Assembly: GCA_029780115.1 (NCBI GenBank)
Contig: JAKOZG010000004.1
Location: 1 to 64,000, forward strand
Direction: 5' to 3'
Source: Thermotogota bacterium
GTDB lineage: Bacteria > Thermotogota > Thermotogae > Petrotogales > Petrotogaceae
Length of the DNA: 64,000 bases
The notes under the pieces are model-generated. The model ran no database searches and was not told where the DNA came from. It saw nothing but the letters and a program-made list of their open reading frames with translations. Position 1 is the first letter of the stretch; the number at the start of each line of letters is the position of its first letter. This document shows positions 62,248 through 64,000 of the stretch, piece after piece. A program made the position numbers and the translations under genes.

Positions 62248-63546
62248 ATGTACATACTGAAGAAAGATGGGAATTTTCATTATATTAATACAAAATCTAA
62301 TAATCGTTCTTACATTACACCTTTTGTAACTGATACACATCTTCATGTACTAGGTTTAGGAGAAAAACTTTATTTTCCATCACTAGAAGGGGAAAATTTA
62401 AAAGAGATTAGATATATTATTGAAAATCTTTTAGAGAATAATCCTAAAGAAATTATTCTAAGAGGCTGGTCTGAAGAATTTGCAAGACCAACTAAAGATT
62501 TTTTAGATAATATAACAACAAATTTACCTATTATTTTAATTCGTAGGTGCGGCCATTTAGCAGTTGTCAACTCTAAAGCACTTGAAGTTGCCGTTTTTAA
62601 TGACTCTAAAGAATATATAGATTTTACTACAGGAATTGTGAAAGAAAAAGCATTAGAAAAGATTTACCAGATAAAAGATTTTTCAGATTTTTCAGCATAT
62701 GCAGAAAAAATTTGGGGTTATGCTAAAGATTATTTGATTGGTAAAGGTTATGGTTTTGTTCACTCTGATGATTTGCACGGAATATCTAAAGAAGATTTAC
62801 CCTTTAAACCTACTGACAATTTAAATGTTTTTGAGAAAGTTGCGATAAATAACCATGAAGACCTAATATTCTATTATGAAAACGGCTATTTTGACAAATA
62901 TTCTTGTGTTAAAGTATATTTAGATGGTTCATTAGGAGCTAGAACTGCGTTTTTACTGGAGAAATATAATGATGATTATAATAATTTTGGAATAAAACTT
63001 TGGGAAGATGAAGAATTAATAAAGGTTATAGATTTTTGCGAAAAAAATAATTTGCATTTAGCCGCCCATGCAATTGGTGATGGAGCGGTTGAACAATTAT
63101 TAAACGCCTTTGAGAAAGCAAAACCAAAGCTAGTTCATAGAATTATCCATGCTATAGTTTTAAACGAAAATCAAATAGAGAGAATAAAAAAACTCAAGAT
63201 TATACTTGATATACAACCACAATTTATTGAATCAGATAAAGTTTTCATACACCAAAGACTTGGTAAGAGACTTAATAAAGCATTTAATTTTTCAAAATTA
63301 TACGAAACAGGGGTCCCTTTATTCATTTCTTCTGATGCTCCTGTAGAAGAGCCTAATTGGGTTAGAGATTTGAAAACCTTAAATAATCTAGGAATACCTT
63401 ACAGCTATTCTTTGTTTCAGATTACTTACGGTCCAGAATTTATAGATAATTTTGATAGAGAACTTGCTACTTATGAACAAGTATTAATCTTTAAAGATAA
63501 CCCTTTCAATCAAATCTCTATGCCCAAAGTGTATAATAGTAAATAA
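62248..63546 (+). CDS. Amidohydrolase (YtcJ/LAF3-like metal-dependent hydrolase)
   Basis: 432 residues from ATG 62248; GGAGG (62232-62236) lies 11 nt upstream, and a TTG at 62242 is an alternative. The ORF can be extended to 62230 only by an ATG overlapping the ribosome site. FVTDTHLHVLG carries the HxH metal motif, AAHAIGDGAVEQLL a metal His, VHRIIHAIVL another, and SSDAPVEEPNW the catalytic Asp. Family members hydrolyse N-acyl or cyclic amides; substrate unknown. The protein is shorter than the usual 500-540 residues. Confidence 0.82.
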   Translation: MYILKKDGNFHYINTKSNNRSYITPFVTDTHLHVLGLGEKLYFPSLEGENLKEIRYIIENLLENNPKEIILRGWSEEFARPTKDFLDNITTNLPIILIRRCGHLAVVNSKALEVAVFNDSKEYIDFTTGIVKEKALEKIYQIKDFSDFSAYAEKIWGYAKDYLIGKGYGFVHSDDLHGISKEDLPFKPTDNLNVFEKVAINNHEDLIFYYENGYFDKYSCVKVYLDGSLGARTAFLLEKYNDDYNNFGIKLWEDEELIKVIDFCEKNNLHLAAHAIGDGAVEQLLNAFEKAKPKLVHRIIHAIVLNENQIERIKKLKIILDIQPQFIESDKVFIHQRLGKRLNKAFNFSKLYETGVPLFISSDAPVEEPNWVRDLKTLNNLGIPYSYSLFQITYGPEFIDNFDRELATYEQVLIFKDNPFNQISMPKVYNSK

Positions 63547-63592
63547 ACAAAATACAAAAGGAAAAAACATATATCAAGAAGGGGGTGCCCCA

Positions 63593-64000
63593 GTGAAAAT
63601 AAAAAACTTAGTAACAACTGGTATTATGATTGCTTTAATTTTTGTATTGACTTTTGCAATAAAAGTTCCAGTTCCTTTTACAAGGGGTTATATTCACCTG
63701 GGGGACAGCATGATTTTTATAACATCCATTTTATTTGGGTGGAAGGTTGGAGCTTTGGCTGGTGGATTAGGTTCTGCTTTAGCAGATATTGTTGGTGGAT
63801 ATGCTTTTTGGGCGATACCTACTTTTATCATTAAAGGAGCAATGGGGGCATTAGTGGGCTTAATATCGGAAACTTACAGGAAAAAATACTCTTTAAAAAA
63901 GGAAATTAGCATTTTCTCACTGAGTGTAGGTATATGGGTTGCTTTTATTCTAAGTGTTTCTTTTAGTTTAAAAAATTTATTAAACAATCTGGCTACTTCA
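63593..64000 (+). CDS. ECF transporter S component, N-terminal part (cut by window edge)
   Basis: 136 codons are visible with no stop. The start is GTG behind AAGGGGGTG. Hydrophobic throughout; starts MKIKNLVTTGIMIALIFVLT and has VPVPFTRGYIHLGDSMIFI and GALAGGLGSALADIVGGY, the conserved early helices of ECF S components. Such proteins bind a vitamin or similar substrate and use a shared EcfAAT energising module. Which vitamin cannot be told from this part; the next gene may be in the same operon. Confidence 0.85.
   Translation, partial: MKIKNLVTTGIMIALIFVLTFAIKVPVPFTRGYIHLGDSMIFITSILFGWKVGALAGGLGSALADIVGGYAFWAIPTFIIKGAMGALVGLISETYRKKYSLKKEISIFSLSVGIWVAFILSVSFSLKNLLNNLATS

Overview
The window is an AT-rich chromosomal segment from a bacterium of the phylum Thermotogota. 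My best guess is a Petrotoga/Defluviitoga-type member of the Petrotogales. This rests on gene content: many sugar and oligopeptide-family ABC transporters with exported binding proteins, a Thermotoga-type four-ligand ferredoxin, a serA/class-V aminotransferase pair, and a GlpA/FAD-oxidoreductase/DUF1667/GlpP cluster. No rRNA, CRISPR array, prophage or intact transposase is present. Three tRNA genes (Lys, Leu, Gly) lie at 34.65-34.96 kb.

Layout. 1-6.4 kb is a leftward L-arabinose/hemicellulose operon (araD, sugar kinase, AraA-like isomerase, family-5 binding protein, GH3 glycosidase cut by the window edge); its promoter overlaps a near-consensus AraR box. 6.6-8.4 kb holds a HisKA_2 sensor kinase and an ANTAR antitermination response regulator. 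8.4-13.3 kb is a leftward cluster of GntR regulator, uridine phosphorylase-like enzyme and a CUT1 sugar or nucleoside ABC transporter. 13.8-15.5 kb has an FAH-family hydrolase and era. 16-29 kb is a rightward glycerophosphodiester/glycerol-3-phosphate region: degenerate ABC ATPase, UgpB-A-E-like transporter, glycerophosphodiesterase, lipase-like membrane hydrolase, GlpA-type dehydrogenase module, GlpP antiterminator and an exported zinc phospholipase C-like protein. 29.2-31.4 kb is a decay zone with a wrecked SNF2 helicase and a frameshifted exported protein. 31.4-34.5 kb is an ABC-2 exporter. 35-40 kb is a proline oxidation operon (multi-subunit dye-linked proline dehydrogenase plus P5C dehydrogenase). 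40-49 kb is mostly housekeeping: yjbQ, minD/minE, ferredoxin, serine biosynthesis, an L7Ae-like protein with infB, and aroH. 49-54.4 kb has a GH13 glucosidase, a TolB-like protein and two alpha/beta hydrolases. 54.5-60.4 kb is a complete Opp-type ABC operon. 61-64 kb has a sugar isomerase/epimerase, an amidohydrolase and the start of an ECF S-component.

Two non-coding systems stand out. First, a repeat of about 205 bp occurs in five clear copies (possibly seven), every time in the 5' leader of a gene. The same end always faces the gene, 25-34 nt before the start codon. Two copies are flanked by 15- and 11-bp direct repeats that look like target-site duplications. It behaves like a mobile leader or promoter cassette. 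Second, within 7 kb upstream of glpP, two leaders contain a hairpin with a shared GGAGA-N4/5-GAGAAA loop whose 3' strand is also the 5' strand of an intrinsic terminator; a third site carries a weaker version. These are good candidates for GlpP antitermination targets. In addition, all four ABC solute-binding-protein genes are followed by a strong perfect stem-loop before the next gene of the operon.
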